A stretch of 42,384 nucleotides of DNA from JBBIWA01 sp037439425 (GTDB taxonomy: Bacteria; Acidobacteriota; Blastocatellia; RBC074): NCBI GenBank assembly GCA_037439425.1, contig JBBIWA010000046.1, forward strand, positions 1 through 42,384, written 5' to 3'. Position 1 is the first letter of the stretch. Every line of letters begins with the position of its first letter. The notes below the pieces were generated by a model. That model saw nothing but the letters and a program-made list of their open reading frames with translations, was not told the DNA's origin and searched no databases. The position numbers and the translations under genes were made by a program. Shown here piece by piece: positions 32,669 to 41,813 of the stretch.

Positions 32669-35056
32669 TCAGGGCTCTGCTGCGCGCCGCTGGTATTGCT
32701 GATAGAGGAACGAAACCGCCAGTAAGATCGCGCCGAGCACGACAAACGAGATGATGCGATAGACCTTGTCGAGCGAAGCGAGGTCAATCAAGAACACCTT
32801 AATAATCGTCAGTCCTAGCAGCAGCAGCGACATCACGCGCAGCAAGCGATTGTTCCGCCAGATGCCTACCACGAGCATCGCCCCGCCATAAACTGCCCAG
32901 ATGACCGAAAGCGAGAGCTGCCTGGCCAATCGCAGATCGCGCCACGTCTCCCTCAGCTCGCCGCTTCCTTGTCTTCCCACTTCAAAATAACCGCTCGCTT
33001 CCAGACTCAGTGCAATGATCGCTAGCAGATTGGTTACAGCAATCAGGGCAGATCCAGCGATCTTGCGCTCCCTCTCTTCAATGCCTTCTGCACGCGCGTA
33101 AAACCAGCCGCCGCTCGCCAGCGCGATGATGAGTAGCGCAAACGCGGCAAAGGTACGGTTGAAAACCAGCATGTGCCAAGGCGCAGCGTAGAACCCTGCG
33201 TCTACAAACAGCACCTTGAGAACGGCCAGAGCGAGCAAAATCAGAGCAGTCAATCTCACTGCTTTAACTCGGCGCAGAATGCCGATCAACAATGCTGTTG
33301 CTCCGTAAAAGCTCCAGATGAGTGAAAGCATGAGCTGTTTGGTATTTTCAATCTGCCGCAGCTTCTCCCAGCCTTGCCTCTGGGACCATAATTCACTCGC
33401 TGATTCTCCTTGCTTGCGCGCCAGCGCTTTGGCCTGCTCGAAGTAATCACTCGCATCCAGACTGAGCAGCGTAACAGCCAACACGTTCGCTCCCAGCGCG
33501 CACGCACCACCGAGCATCAAGCGCTCTGGCTCTTCCACTCTGTCGCCAAACCGCCGGTAAAGCCAGGCTGCGGTAACCAATGATGCAATCATCACCGCGC
33601 ACGAGGCTGCGCGACGATTAAGCAGCGGCGTGAAAACCTCATTTTCTCGGAAAGCAAAATCTCTCACGTCCACGCCAAACCAGTGCAGCAGCGCTACCAC
33701 AAAGACAATCATTGCCGCGTAACGTGTTGCCCGGCTGCCAGCCTGCGATCCGATCCAAGTCAGGATCACACCCTCCAAAGCCCAGCCCATCGTCACCCAA
33801 TGCTGATCCAGTTGAATCGGCAGCGCCAGTGTCAAAAACAGCGAAGCCAGCCCCAGAAAAGTCAGAATCAGGTAGCGGTCTTCGCGGTCGCGGCTGTAGG
33901 TGAGATAACCTAAGCCGAGGTAGAAAGCCGACACCAGCACTGCAAACAGGCCCAGGTAGAGTTCATACTGCTCATCGAGCAGCATATAACTCGTCGTGAA
34001 GTACAATCCTGAGTTGGCCAGGATCAAACCGATCTCTGGCCACTGAACCAGCTGCCGCTTGATCACATTGTGAAAGATAGCGAGCAGAGAGAAGATGAGG
34101 AAAAGGAGCGTCAGGAAGAAGATCGTCCGCCACAACTTCTCTGGTGCATACCATTCATCCAGCCAGCCAGCGAAGATCAGCACCGTCCCAACGAAGGCCA
34201 GATAGTCCAGGCTCCGCCATCGCTTGAAGTACGCGACTGCGAGCACACCGACATCGAGCAGCGCAATGTAGCTGAACAACCCGATCTGATTCTCCTTGCC
34301 AGTCGAAAGCAGGATCGGCGTTAGAAAACCGCCAACCAGACCAAGGATCGCAATTGGCAGCGCATCGTAGCGCACCGCCAACAGCACTGCCGTTGTGGTT
34401 ACCAACATCATGAGCAAAAAGGCTGGCAGTTGATCAATCAAGCTATAAAAGGCGAAAGCAGCGAAGATGGAGAGATAAAGAATCCCGATGCCGCCGCCCG
34501 ACAGCCCCTGCGCATAGTGGCGATAGGTGCGCGCGCGTACCTGTTCGCCACCGGCTAAAAACCCGATGCCTGTCAGGATGCCCATCATCACACGCGTTCT
34601 CGGCCCGATCCATTGATTGTCGAAAGCGTATTTGAGGAAGAAAGCGACGCCGAGCAGGATAGCAGCAATGCCGATGCGATTGAACCAACTGCCGCCAATG
34701 CGCGCTTCCAGATCGGAGCGCCTGTCACCGATTTCAGCAGATGAGGCGACCGAGAAGCCTCGCCAGACCGGCTGGCGCGGTGGAGATGGCGGCGCCTCTG
34801 GTCTCACACGCAGTCCTTTGTCAACAATAGGTGGCGCTTGAGGCAACTCAGGTTCAGCTTCTGGCGCTTTGACCTCAGCTTCAACTTTCGCCATCGCTTC
34901 AGGTGAGGGAGCTGGTCCGCTTACTGGGGGCGCCAGGCCAAGATGTTGCTCAATTCTGTAGAGGCGCGCGATCTGCTCGCGCAACGCGTACTCCAGATAA
35001 TCGAGCCGCCTAATGATTTGAGCGCTGCGCTCAGGTTGTGACGGCTCTTCGGGCAT
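32669..35056 (-). CDS. DUF2339 multi-pass membrane protein
   Basis: A 795-residue integral membrane protein. A short charged N-terminus (1-130), with Pro/Glu-rich low-complexity stretches, includes the coiled segment EPSQPERSAQIIRRLDYLEYALREQIARL. About 20 or more transmembrane helices follow, with the family's WFNRIGIAAILLGVAFFLKYAFDNQWIGP segment early on. The ATG at 35056 has GAGGTGAT upstream; the TTG at 35071 is an alternative. The protein is longer than many DUF2339 members. The family is uncharacterised; its constant partner DUF3999 is the next gene. The fused coiled N-terminus and helix number suggest a scaffold or transporter in envelope biogenesis, which is not proven. Confidence 0.85.
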   Translation of the reverse strand: MPEEPSQPERSAQIIRRLDYLEYALREQIARLYRIEQHLGLAPPVSGPAPSPEAMAKVEAEVKAPEAEPELPQAPPIVDKGLRVRPEAPPSPPRQPVWRGFSVASSAEIGDRRSDLEARIGGSWFNRIGIAAILLGVAFFLKYAFDNQWIGPRTRVMMGILTGIGFLAGGEQVRARTYRHYAQGLSGGGIGILYLSIFAAFAFYSLIDQLPAFLLMMLVTTTAVLLAVRYDALPIAILGLVGGFLTPILLSTGKENQIGLFSYIALLDVGVLAVAYFKRWRSLDYLAFVGTVLIFAGWLDEWYAPEKLWRTIFFLTLLFLIFSLLAIFHNVIKRQLVQWPEIGLILANSGLYFTTSYMLLDEQYELYLGLFAVLVSAFYLGLGYLTYSRDREDRYLILTFLGLASLFLTLALPIQLDQHWVTMGWALEGVILTWIGSQAGSRATRYAAMIVFVVALLHWFGVDVRDFAFRENEVFTPLLNRRAASCAVMIASLVTAAWLYRRFGDRVEEPERLMLGGACALGANVLAVTLLSLDASDYFEQAKALARKQGESASELWSQRQGWEKLRQIENTKQLMLSLIWSFYGATALLIGILRRVKAVRLTALILLALAVLKVLFVDAGFYAAPWHMLVFNRTFAAFALLIIALASGGWFYARAEGIEERERKIAGSALIAVTNLLAIIALSLEASGYFEVGRQGSGELRETWRDLRLARQLSLSVIWAVYGGAMLVVGIWRNNRLLRVMSLLLLGLTIIKVFLIDLASLDKVYRIISFVVLGAILLAVSFLYQQYQRRAAEP

Positions 35057-35155
35057 GAGATCACCTCGCAATTTGGCGGAAAATCGGAGATTGAAGATTG
35101 GGGCTCGAGGATCGAGTGGGAACGATCTCCTATCCTCGACTCCCTATCTCCTTAA

Positions 35156-36784
35156 CTAAAGCTGGGCAGGAAGCACAAACTGCCCCAGATGCGGCCCTGG
35201 ATTATTGAGCGCTGTGCGCAGCGCCAGCTCTAAAGCCGGACGCACTTCTTCGGGAGCGAGCACTGCATCAACGAAACCGCGCGCGGCGGCAAACTTCGCA
35301 TCAAGCTGGTGTTCGTATTCAGCGCGCACGCGATCCATTTCAGCGCGCAGCTTTTCATCAGGCTGCTTGCCTTCGGCTTTGAGTTTGTCTATCTGCGCTG
35401 AGAACAAAGCCATCACTGCCGAATCGCCTTCCATCACGCCCATGCGCCCGGTCGGCAATGTGAAGATAAAGTCCGGATCAAAGCCCTGCCCTGCCATCGC
35501 ATAATAGCCGGCGCCGCTCGCATGATTGACCGTGAGCACAATCTTGGGCACGGTCGCGGTAGCCATCGCTTCGACGAAGCGCGCGCCCGCGCGGATGATG
35601 CCCGAATGCTCTGCCTCAGTTCCAACCATAAAGCCCGACACGTCTTGAATGAAAAGCAGCGGCGTGCCGTGGCGATTGCAGGTCTCGATGAAGTAAGCTG
35701 TCTTCTCTGCTCCATCGGTGTAGATGATCCCACCGAATTTGGTTGGTTGGCCCGGCCCGCCGGAAATCAATCCGCGGTTGTTAGCGATAATGCCAACATT
35801 GATGCCGCAGACACGTGCATGGCCGGTGATCATCTCCTTCGCATAATCGGCCTGAAATTCATCGAAGCTGTCGGCATCTATGAGGCAATCGAGCAGGGCG
35901 CGCGCGTCATACTGGCTGCGATGATCTTCGGGGATGATCTCGTAAAGATCGGTTGGCGGGCGCTGCGGCTGGCGTTTCTCGCTAATGGCTACGCGCGGTT
36001 GAATTTTGGCGGGCAGCTCGGCGATAAGCTCGCGGATTTGGGCAATGCAGGCTTCGTCATTCCGGGCGCGGTAATGCGCCACCCCTGAAATCGCGTTGTG
36101 TGTGAAAGCGCCGCCCAGCGTTTCACTATCAACTGTCTGTCCCGTAGCGCCTTTGACCAGGTTTGGCCCGCCCAATCCCATAAACGACGTGCCTTCGACC
36201 ATGATGATCACATCGGAAAGCGCAGGCAGATAAGCCCCGCCCGCGATGCACGGCCCCATGACGGCAGCAATCTGGGGTACTTTCAGGTAGCGGCGCATAA
36301 TCGAGTTGTAATAAAAGATGCGCGCGGCGCCATATTGTCCCGGAAAGACTCCGCCCTGATAAGGCAGATTGACGCCTGCCGAGTCCACCAGATAAACAAT
36401 CGGTACGCGGCAGCGCATGGCGATCTCCTGCGCACGCAGGATCTTCTTAATCGTTTCCGGCCACCACGAACCTGCTTTGACTGTAGCGTCATTAGCCACG
36501 ACCACAACTTCGCGTCCGGCCACTACGCCGAAGCCAGTCACTACGCCTGCTGCTGGAGCCTGACCATCATACTGGTCATAAGCAACGAGCAGGCCGACTT
36601 CTTGAAAGCGTGTCTCTGTGTCGAGCAAGAGCGCGAGGCGCTCACGCGCGGTCAGCTTATTCTGTTTGTGCTGGCGTGCGATCTTGTCGGGGCCGCCGCC
36701 CTGGCGGATGCGCTCCTCCAGCTCACGCAGCTCGCGTACAAGCGCCTCAAAACGAGTGCGCTTCGGATTGGCGGTGTGTTGCAT
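35156..36784 (-). CDS. Acyl-CoA carboxylase beta subunit (carboxyltransferase)
   Basis: A 542-residue biotin-dependent carboxyltransferase with two crotonase-fold halves, as in propionyl-CoA and methylcrotonyl-CoA carboxylase beta subunits. Visible landmarks are FQEVGLLVAYDQYDGQAPAAGVVTGFGVVAGREV, YLVDSAGVNLPYQGG, PQIAAVMGPCIAGGAYLPALSD, the oxyanion-loop GGPNLVKGATGQ, and in the second half VGTEAEHSGIIRAGARFVEAMA. The pattern EVGLLVAY...AVMGPCTAGGAY, with ETLGGAFTHNAISGVAHY, favours methylcrotonyl-CoA/geranyl-CoA type over propionyl-CoA. The alpha (biotin) subunit is not adjacent in this window. The ATG at 36784 (MQHTANPKR) is preferred to the upstream one at 36802, which gives only a six-residue extension. 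Confidence 0.9.
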   Translation of the reverse strand: MQHTANPKRTRFEALVRELRELEERIRQGGGPDKIARQHKQNKLTARERLALLLDTETRFQEVGLLVAYDQYDGQAPAAGVVTGFGVVAGREVVVVANDATVKAGSWWPETIKKILRAQEIAMRCRVPIVYLVDSAGVNLPYQGGVFPGQYGAARIFYYNSIMRRYLKVPQIAAVMGPCIAGGAYLPALSDVIIMVEGTSFMGLGGPNLVKGATGQTVDSETLGGAFTHNAISGVAHYRARNDEACIAQIRELIAELPAKIQPRVAISEKRQPQRPPTDLYEIIPEDHRSQYDARALLDCLIDADSFDEFQADYAKEMITGHARVCGINVGIIANNRGLISGGPGQPTKFGGIIYTDGAEKTAYFIETCNRHGTPLLFIQDVSGFMVGTEAEHSGIIRAGARFVEAMATATVPKIVLTVNHASGAGYYAMAGQGFDPDFIFTLPTGRMGVMEGDSAVMALFSAQIDKLKAEGKQPDEKLRAEMDRVRAEYEHQLDAKFAAARGFVDAVLAPEEVRPALELALRTALNNPGPHLGQFVLPAQL

Positions 36785-36802
36785 GTGAGCCTGTCGTCTC
36801 AT

Positions 36803-37376
36803 ACGCCGATAGCTTGGCGAGCTGAACGGAAGATGTCAACCGAAAAGTAACCGGTGAAAAGAGTTGGTACCCGGATTCTTCGTGCTGAGCCGCGATGAGC
36901 TCTCTGATCCGCGTGCCGGTCCTGGGTGTTTCGCTTTAGAATTGATTGCCAAAGCCGGTGAACCGTAAGGGGGATCAGCCACACTACCTGCCACTCTGGT
37001 GCGCAATACTCTCTGGCTCTCTCCTGGTCTGGCATTGGCAAGGGTTGCATAGTAAGCTTGCATCGCAAGCTCATCAAGAAAGCTAACTCACCATAACCGT
37101 CACCGAAGAGTTCACCTCTGCTGATGTGGAAGGTTTAAAGCGCTCTGCCAGGGGGAGGCCCAGTCCTTCACCCTTCAGGTCCCAGTTGTCCCATCACCGG
37201 GTGGAAGTAGTAGCAGATTGTTACGTTGAGCAATTATGATCTGGGCGGTTGAGATATCAAGGTAAGATATAAGCTTTTGCGCCCAAGCCAGGATGAGAGC
37301 GGCGAAGGTCTGAAGCGCCGGCTTGCAGCCGAGTTCTTTCTTTCGCTAGGCTAAAACCCGCTTGCCAGCACTTCCG
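36803..37376. other. 570-bp non-coding spacer
   Basis: No convincing gene. The minus-strand frame over 36799-37077 has no recognisable content and overlaps the carboxylase start. It should carry the promoter of the carboxylase gene and the terminator of the permease pair; I see no clear hairpin with T-run. Confidence 0.45.
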
Positions 37377-38630
37377 CTATTCGTAGCGCAAGCACTCTAT
37401 AGGATCGAGCCGCGAGGCTTTGGTAGCCGGCCAGACGCCGAAGATCAAGCCCACCGCAGTTGAAACGATCAAGCCCGCCACAATCGCCCACAGCGGGATC
37501 GAAGCCGGCAGCTGCGGCAGGAAGAACATAATCACATAGCTGACCACAACGGCGAATACCACACCCAAGGCTCCACCAAGCGAGGTGAGCGTCATGGCTT
37601 CGTAAAGAAACTGGCTGGTGATGTCTTTGCGGCGCGCGCCAATAGCTTTGCGAATTCCGATCTCGCGCGTGCGCTCGGTCACGCTCACCAGCATGATGTT
37701 CATCACTCCAATTCCGCCGACCAGCAAACCGACGCCGGAAATGGCAATCGCGATCAAACCCACTGCTTGCGTGATGCTATCGAACTGCTTGATCATCCGG
37801 TCGGCTGTGTTCAGGTCAAAATTGTTCGGCTCGTTGAATTTGACTCCGCGCTGGCGGCGCAAGATCTCTTCGACCTGATCATAAGCCTGAGCGAGTTGCC
37901 CGGTCTTGGCCCGGATCATCAGCAGCAAGAAATCGTTGCGTGGGGAGATCTTGCGCGCCGTGCGATAAGGGATGAAGACAGCATTGTCTTCTTCGTTTTC
38001 GCCGAAGAAGCTGCTTTTTCTTTTCTCCAGAACGCCGATGATTTCAAACGTTCGCCCGCTCAGTTCCACCTGCCGGCCCACGATCTGGCTTTGATTGGGA
38101 AACAGTGCTTCGACGACGTTGACGCCGATGACCATCACCTCGCGCCGGTGCTGGTCATCGAGCTCGCTGATGAAGCGGCCTTCCTGAAGCGAGATGTTAG
38201 CCACTTTCGCATAGCTGGCGGAGACGCCTTGCAGGTCTGCTTGCTTGTAAGTCCTCCCGTTGTACTTGATTGTGCGATCAATGCGCCAGATGAAGCCCAC
38301 ATTGGCAACCTCTTCGACGGCGCTGGCCTGCGCGCGAATCGCCTCGCCATCCTCCGGGGTGAGCGGTTTGCGAGCGAACTCGCTGCGATCGTGCGAACCT
38401 ATGCGGGGGCCAGTCGAGAGATGAAAAGCGTAGATGTTACTTGTGCCGTACTCCTCGACGATGTTGATGATGTTCTGGCGCATCCCGGTCAGCATCGAAG
38501 CGATCACAATCACGGTCATCACCCCGATGACAATGCCGAGCACGGTGAGAAAGCTTCTGAACTTGTGCGCCCGCACGTTGTCGAGCGCCATCATAATCGT
38601 CTCCTTCAAAACTGAGTTCTTGTATTTCAT
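37377..38630 (-). CDS. ABC transporter permease, MacB/FtsX type (second of pair)
   Basis: A 417-residue permease with the MacB topology: one N-terminal helix (FLTVLGIVIGVMTVIVIASM), a large periplasmic MacB_PCD domain (about 50-285), and three C-terminal helices from IAISGVGLLVGGIGVMNIMLVSVTERTREIGIRKAIGA (the FtsX-domain signature) to the end SRLDPIECLRYE, a typical family terminus. It lies 6 nt downstream of a paralogue on the same strand. Such permeases export lipoproteins, peptides or antibiotics across the inner membrane, or drive mechanotransmission, and need a MacB-type ATPase, which is not in the window. The internal start at MALDNVRAHK (38591) is a conceivable alternative. Confidence 0.88.
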   Translation of the reverse strand: MKYKNSVLKETIMMALDNVRAHKFRSFLTVLGIVIGVMTVIVIASMLTGMRQNIINIVEEYGTSNIYAFHLSTGPRIGSHDRSEFARKPLTPEDGEAIRAQASAVEEVANVGFIWRIDRTIKYNGRTYKQADLQGVSASYAKVANISLQEGRFISELDDQHRREVMVIGVNVVEALFPNQSQIVGRQVELSGRTFEIIGVLEKRKSSFFGENEEDNAVFIPYRTARKISPRNDFLLLMIRAKTGQLAQAYDQVEEILRRQRGVKFNEPNNFDLNTADRMIKQFDSITQAVGLIAIAISGVGLLVGGIGVMNIMLVSVTERTREIGIRKAIGARRKDITSQFLYEAMTLTSLGGALGVVFAVVVSYVIMFFLPQLPASIPLWAIVAGLIVSTAVGLIFGVWPATKASRLDPIECLRYE

Positions 38631-38636
38631 CGTCCT

Positions 38637-39881
38637 TCAATTCTTGGACAGCGCGACGATCGGATCGAGCCGCGCCGCTTTATAGGCCGGATAAATGCCA
38701 AAGATCATGCCGATGCCACCCGAAACCAGGAGCGACAATAAGACATAGAAGATTGTGATCGTCATCGGAATCGGAGTGGTTGCGCTGATCAGCCAGGAGA
38801 TGGCCGCCGCCAGCAGCAACCCTAACAGGCCGCCGACGGCCGCAAGCAGCGAGGACTCAATGAGAAACTGCATGAGAATCTGCTTCTTCCGCGCGCCCAC
38901 GGCTTTGCGCAGACCAATCTCGAAGGTGCGTTCGGTGACGCTCACGAGCATGATGTTCATGATCACGATGCCGCCGACGATGAGCGAAATCAGCGTGATC
39001 GGCGTCACGACCAGAGCAATCGTGCCGGTGAATTGATCCACCTGATTGTTCAGCTGCTCGACATTGACCAGCCCGAAGTTGTCTTCTTCTGCGCCTTTGA
39101 GTTTGCGGCGGTTGCGCATGGCCACTCGAGCCTGTTCAATGGCGGCGAAGAGTCGCTCGCGATCTGGAGCTTTGCCGTGTATCTCCAGTCCCTGTCTCCG
39201 GCCAAAGATTTTGCAGAAGGTAGTCACAGGAATGTAGACGTGATTGTCCAGCGACTGGCCGAACATCGAGCCGCGTTTCTCCTCCACCCCGACAATGCGC
39301 ATCGGCATCTCCCCCAGCTTAAGAGTCTGGCCAATGGGATCGCGAGCCTCGAAGAATTTCTCGCGCAGCTCCATGCCGATGACACAAACCGGAGCGGAGC
39401 GTTCGACTTCGTGCGGGGCGATGAAACGCCCTTCACTGATCGTTTTGTCCTCGATTTCAGCCATATTGGCCGTCACTCCGATGATCCGGGTGCCAAACAA
39501 TTCGCGCCCCTCGTGCCTCAGATCCATCTGGGTTTCTGAAGTCGCACCGACTTCAGCGCAGAGATTGCATTGAGTTTGCATCCACTCAAAATCTTCCCAC
39601 TCGATGCGCCTGTTTCGCCGGATCATCTTCTCCCACTCCTCCTGAGTCATATGGCCCACGTGGGCGATCCGGGCAATCATGAAGTGATTGATCCCGAGCA
39701 GCCTCGAAACCCGCTCAATAACGTAGGTATTCAATCCGCTGATGGAAGCGCCGACGACCACCACCGACGCCACGCCGATAATGATCCCGATCAAGGTAAG
39801 AAAGGTGCGCAGCTTGTGAGCCAAGATCGCCTGCAAGGCGAGCCTGGTGGCATCAAGATAAAAAGAGAGGAGATTTTTCAT
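38637..39881 (-). CDS. ABC transporter permease, MacB/FtsX type (first of pair)
   Basis: A 414-residue paralogue of the next gene with the same layout: N-terminal helix (HKLRTFLTLIGIIIGVASVVVVGASISG), a periplasmic MacB_PCD domain and three C-terminal helices containing GGIVIMNIMLVSVTERTFEIGLRKAVGARKKQI. The periplasmic domain holds two cysteines close together (QCNLCAEVG) that the second permease lacks. The two permeases differ enough to suggest a heterodimer. The 6-nt gap implies one operon. No ATPase or membrane-fusion gene is present here; they may be encoded elsewhere or past the window, but the next gene upstream is in opposite orientation. Confidence 0.88.
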   Translation of the reverse strand: MKNLLSFYLDATRLALQAILAHKLRTFLTLIGIIIGVASVVVVGASISGLNTYVIERVSRLLGINHFMIARIAHVGHMTQEEWEKMIRRNRRIEWEDFEWMQTQCNLCAEVGATSETQMDLRHEGRELFGTRIIGVTANMAEIEDKTISEGRFIAPHEVERSAPVCVIGMELREKFFEARDPIGQTLKLGEMPMRIVGVEEKRGSMFGQSLDNHVYIPVTTFCKIFGRRQGLEIHGKAPDRERLFAAIEQARVAMRNRRKLKGAEEDNFGLVNVEQLNNQVDQFTGTIALVVTPITLISLIVGGIVIMNIMLVSVTERTFEIGLRKAVGARKKQILMQFLIESSLLAAVGGLLGLLLAAAISWLISATTPIPMTITIFYVLLSLLVSGGIGMIFGIYPAYKAARLDPIVALSKN

Positions 39882-40331
39882 CGAATGATTCCTGATGGCC
39901 TAGCCCTCGTTTTGTGAGGGGAGAGCCAGAGTTCAAAAATTTCACCAGTTCGCAGAGCGAATGCCTGAGCAATCACCTGCGCCCAGAATACAAAACGAAG
40001 CAACTCACTTTTTATTACGTCTCAGAAGCAGAAAATGTTGGTCGAAAGTGAGGGCTTTCTTCTGTGGTTTTAAGGATCGCTTCTTCGAGATCGTCGAAGC
40101 TGCTAAAGTCCGCCAAGAAGATCGGTGTAAATTAGCTGATGTGGTGGGAGAGCATGGCGGAAAAAACGGCGCACGATAACGTATCATCACAAATTTGCTA
40201 TCAGGCAGTGACAGAGCAGACAACCTATTCGCCATTTATTCAATCAGCAGAGGGCTATTGGGATGCTTGGCTTGGCTGGGATCGGAGACTTGAATCAATA
40301 TGGTAGCGATGTCAGTTGGAGAGAAAGCCGC
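39882..40331. other. 450-bp divergent spacer with decayed coding-like sequence
   Basis: Apart from a possible transposase remnant (40010-40190, minus strand), I see only ordinary spacer. It must hold the promoters of the permease pair (minus) and of the protease (plus). Confidence 0.45.
40010..40190 (-). pseudogene. Possible IS630-type transposase C-terminal remnant
   Basis: One minus-strand frame reads IFLADFSSFDDLEEAILKTTEESP before a stop, close to the xDFxSxDxLxxAI stretch near the end of IS630-family transposases. Another frame just upstream reads RHALPPHQLIYTD, resembling the family's HASWLNQxE. The two are out of frame and separated by a stop, so this is at best a decayed fragment, and the similarity is weak. 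Confidence 0.3.
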
Positions 40332-41087
40332 ATGCGATTCCGAAGGGGCTTTTTGTTCCTGCTTCTGATGATCACAGCGCCTGCGTTCGCTCAGCTTCAA
40401 TGGCCCAGATCGCCGGGCGAGATCGCGCGGCAATATGCACAAGCTGTGGTCATCATTGAGCAGTTAGATCAGGCTGATCAGGTTATCGGGCAGGGCAGCG
40501 GGTTTATTGTCACCTCTGATGGGGTGGTCATCACCAATTTTCACGTGATCGAAGGAGCCGCCAGACTGCGTGTCAAACTCCAGCAGGGAGCTGAGTATCT
40601 GACCACAGAGATCCTCGGTTGGGATCGGGATAAGGATCTTGCCGCGATCAAGCTCCGTGGCTCCAACTTGCCGGTGGTCAAACTAGGAGACTCCGATCGC
40701 GCAGAAGTAGGTGAGCCGATCCTCGCCATCAGCAGCCCCGCCGGGCTGATCAATACGCTTTCCACTGGCATCATCAGCGCCAAGCGCAGTCTCGGGACGC
40801 ATCAGCTCTTTCAGATAACTGCTCCCATCGGCCGCGGCAGCAGCGGTGGGGCGATTTTCGATAGCAGCGGAACCGTCATCGCGGTCAGTACCTATCTGTT
40901 CAAAGATGCGCTCAATATCAGTTTCGCCGTGCCGATCAATTACGCGCTGGAGCTTTTGGCCAATCGAGGTACGGCCAGCGCTGCGCAAATATTTGCTCCT
41001 CGATCAGCCGATGAGCCAATTAACTCTCCACCGACAACTGGAAGCCGAGCGCGCTATGTCTCTCGCAAGGCAGGTAGCAATCAGTAA
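40332..41087 (+). CDS. Secreted trypsin-like serine protease (S1C type)
   Basis: A 251-residue exported protease. Signal peptide 1-20 (APAFA-QL). The chymotrypsin-fold core (32-210) has the triad His71 (TNFHVIEG), Asp102 (RDKDLAAIKL) and Ser171 in GRGSSGGAIF. The oxyanion motif is GSSGG instead of the usual GNSGG, which keeps the catalytic serine. No PDZ domain follows, unlike DegP/HtrA, so it is a core-only S1C protein. The ATG at 40332 has GGAGAG upstream and gives a proper signal peptide; the longer frame from 40263 does not. It is periplasmic, perhaps for protein quality control. Its last bases overlap the convergent glutaredoxin-like gene by 7 nt. Confidence 0.85.
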   Translation: MRFRRGFLFLLLMITAPAFAQLQWPRSPGEIARQYAQAVVIIEQLDQADQVIGQGSGFIVTSDGVVITNFHVIEGAARLRVKLQQGAEYLTTEILGWDRDKDLAAIKLRGSNLPVVKLGDSDRAEVGEPILAISSPAGLINTLSTGIISAKRSLGTHQLFQITAPIGRGSSGGAIFDSSGTVIAVSTYLFKDALNISFAVPINYALELLANRGTASAAQIFAPRSADEPINSPPTTGSRARYVSRKAGSNQ

Positions 41088-41332
41088 CACTCCCTCGCAC
41101 GCTTCAGCCGCCGTAGCAATTCATCTTCTGAGACGCGATATTTGAAGGCCTTCTTCCCAGCCACAAAGATCACTGGGATCTGTTCTTTGTAGGCTGCGTA
41201 TGCCTCAGCGTCCTCTTCGATATTAATCTCGCGCAGTGCAAATGGCACCTGACGCTGCGCTCTATGCAGCACTGCTTTGGCTTCCTCGCACAGGTGACAG
41301 TCAGGTTTGGAATAGATAGTCACTTCAATCAT
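41081..41332 (-). CDS. Glutaredoxin-like thioredoxin-fold protein
   Basis: A short (83-residue) thioredoxin-fold protein: MIEVTIYSKPDCHLCEEAK has the redox CxxC (Cys12-Cys15) after strand 1, followed by INIEED and QIPVIFVAGK, the cis-proline motif (IPV). It matches the glutaredoxin-like/DUF836 family that reduces disulfides using glutathione or another thiol. The ATG at 41332 gives the natural N-terminus; an upstream GTG at 41356 overlaps the phhB stop as GTGA. The gene is 20 nt downstream of phhB on the same strand and overlaps the end of the protease gene on the opposite strand. Confidence 0.85.
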   Translation of the reverse strand: MIEVTIYSKPDCHLCEEAKAVLHRAQRQVPFALREINIEEDAEAYAAYKEQIPVIFVAGKKAFKYRVSEDELLRRLKRARECY

Positions 41333-41352
41333 AGGTTGACAGTCACCGACAG

Positions 41353-41679
41353 TCACCGCAATTGGTCAATTTTGGCCGCCAGGATGAAGTCGCTTTCAGT
41401 CAAGCCGTCAATCTTGTGCGTCCAGATCTGAATCTGGACTTTGCCCCAGGCCAGATAGATATCAGGATGATGGCCTTGCTCTTCAGCAAGTTGACCGACC
41501 TTATTGGTGAACTCAAGCGCTGTGCGAAAATCGGGGAAGTGGTAGCTTTTCTCCAGGTGATGCTCCTGCACCACATTCCAACCGTCGAGCTGAGCCAGTA
41601 GCTTCGTAAGCTCTTCACCTTTGAGCGGTGGTACTCCCCCGCGACAGGGGACACAGGTTTTAGCAGCTAGTTCAGACAT
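41353..41679 (-). CDS. phhB: Pterin-4-alpha-carbinolamine dehydratase
   Basis: A 108-residue PCD/DCoH-fold enzyme that dehydrates 4a-hydroxytetrahydropterin to regenerate the cofactor of aromatic amino acid hydroxylases. The family motif HHPDI (70-74, with EQG before it), the YHFPDFRTALEFTNKV segment and the WTHKIDGLTESDF region are intact. A longer frame from 41787 adds 36 residues that translate the dispersed repeat at 41696-41813 and is rejected; the ATG at 41679 has AGGAG at the right distance. No phenylalanine hydroxylase gene is in the window, so a moonlighting or molybdopterin-linked role cannot be excluded. Confidence 0.92.
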   Translation of the reverse strand: MSELAAKTCVPCRGGVPPLKGEELTKLLAQLDGWNVVQEHHLEKSYHFPDFRTALEFTNKVGQLAEEQGHHPDIYLAWGKVQIQIWTHKIDGLTESDFILAAKIDQLR

Positions 41680-41695
41680 AGATTTCACTCCTGCG

Positions 41696-41813
41696 GAAAA
41701 TCCTGGGAGCGCACGCTGGCGTGCCCGTCTGGTTAAGAGTGAAAATCCTGCACGCTCGCAAGCCTGCGCTCGTGAGCTCTTCATCACTTTTAGGATGTCG
41801 TCCGGGACGACAT
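41696..41813. repeat. Dispersed palindromic repeat, copy D
   Basis: GAAAATCCTGGGAGCGCACGC begins at 41696, and a second GAAAATCCTGCACGCTCGC at 41741. It is followed by the hairpin ATGTCGTCC-G-GGACGACAT (41795-41813), which in copy B lies on the opposite side. It therefore matches copy B in reverse orientation. It overlaps the spurious extension of phhB. Confidence 0.65.

Noticed and set aside
36098..36850. Plus-strand frame of 250 codons over the carboxylase gene
   Set aside because: Antisense shadow of the acyl-CoA carboxylase coding sequence.
37767..38615. Plus-strand frame of 282 codons over a permease gene
   Set aside because: Antisense shadow of the MacB-type permease; no ribosome-binding site or known domain.
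41680..41787. N-terminal extension of phhB
   Set aside because: It translates the repeat at 41696-41813; the ATG at 41679 has a proper ribosome-binding site and family-like start.
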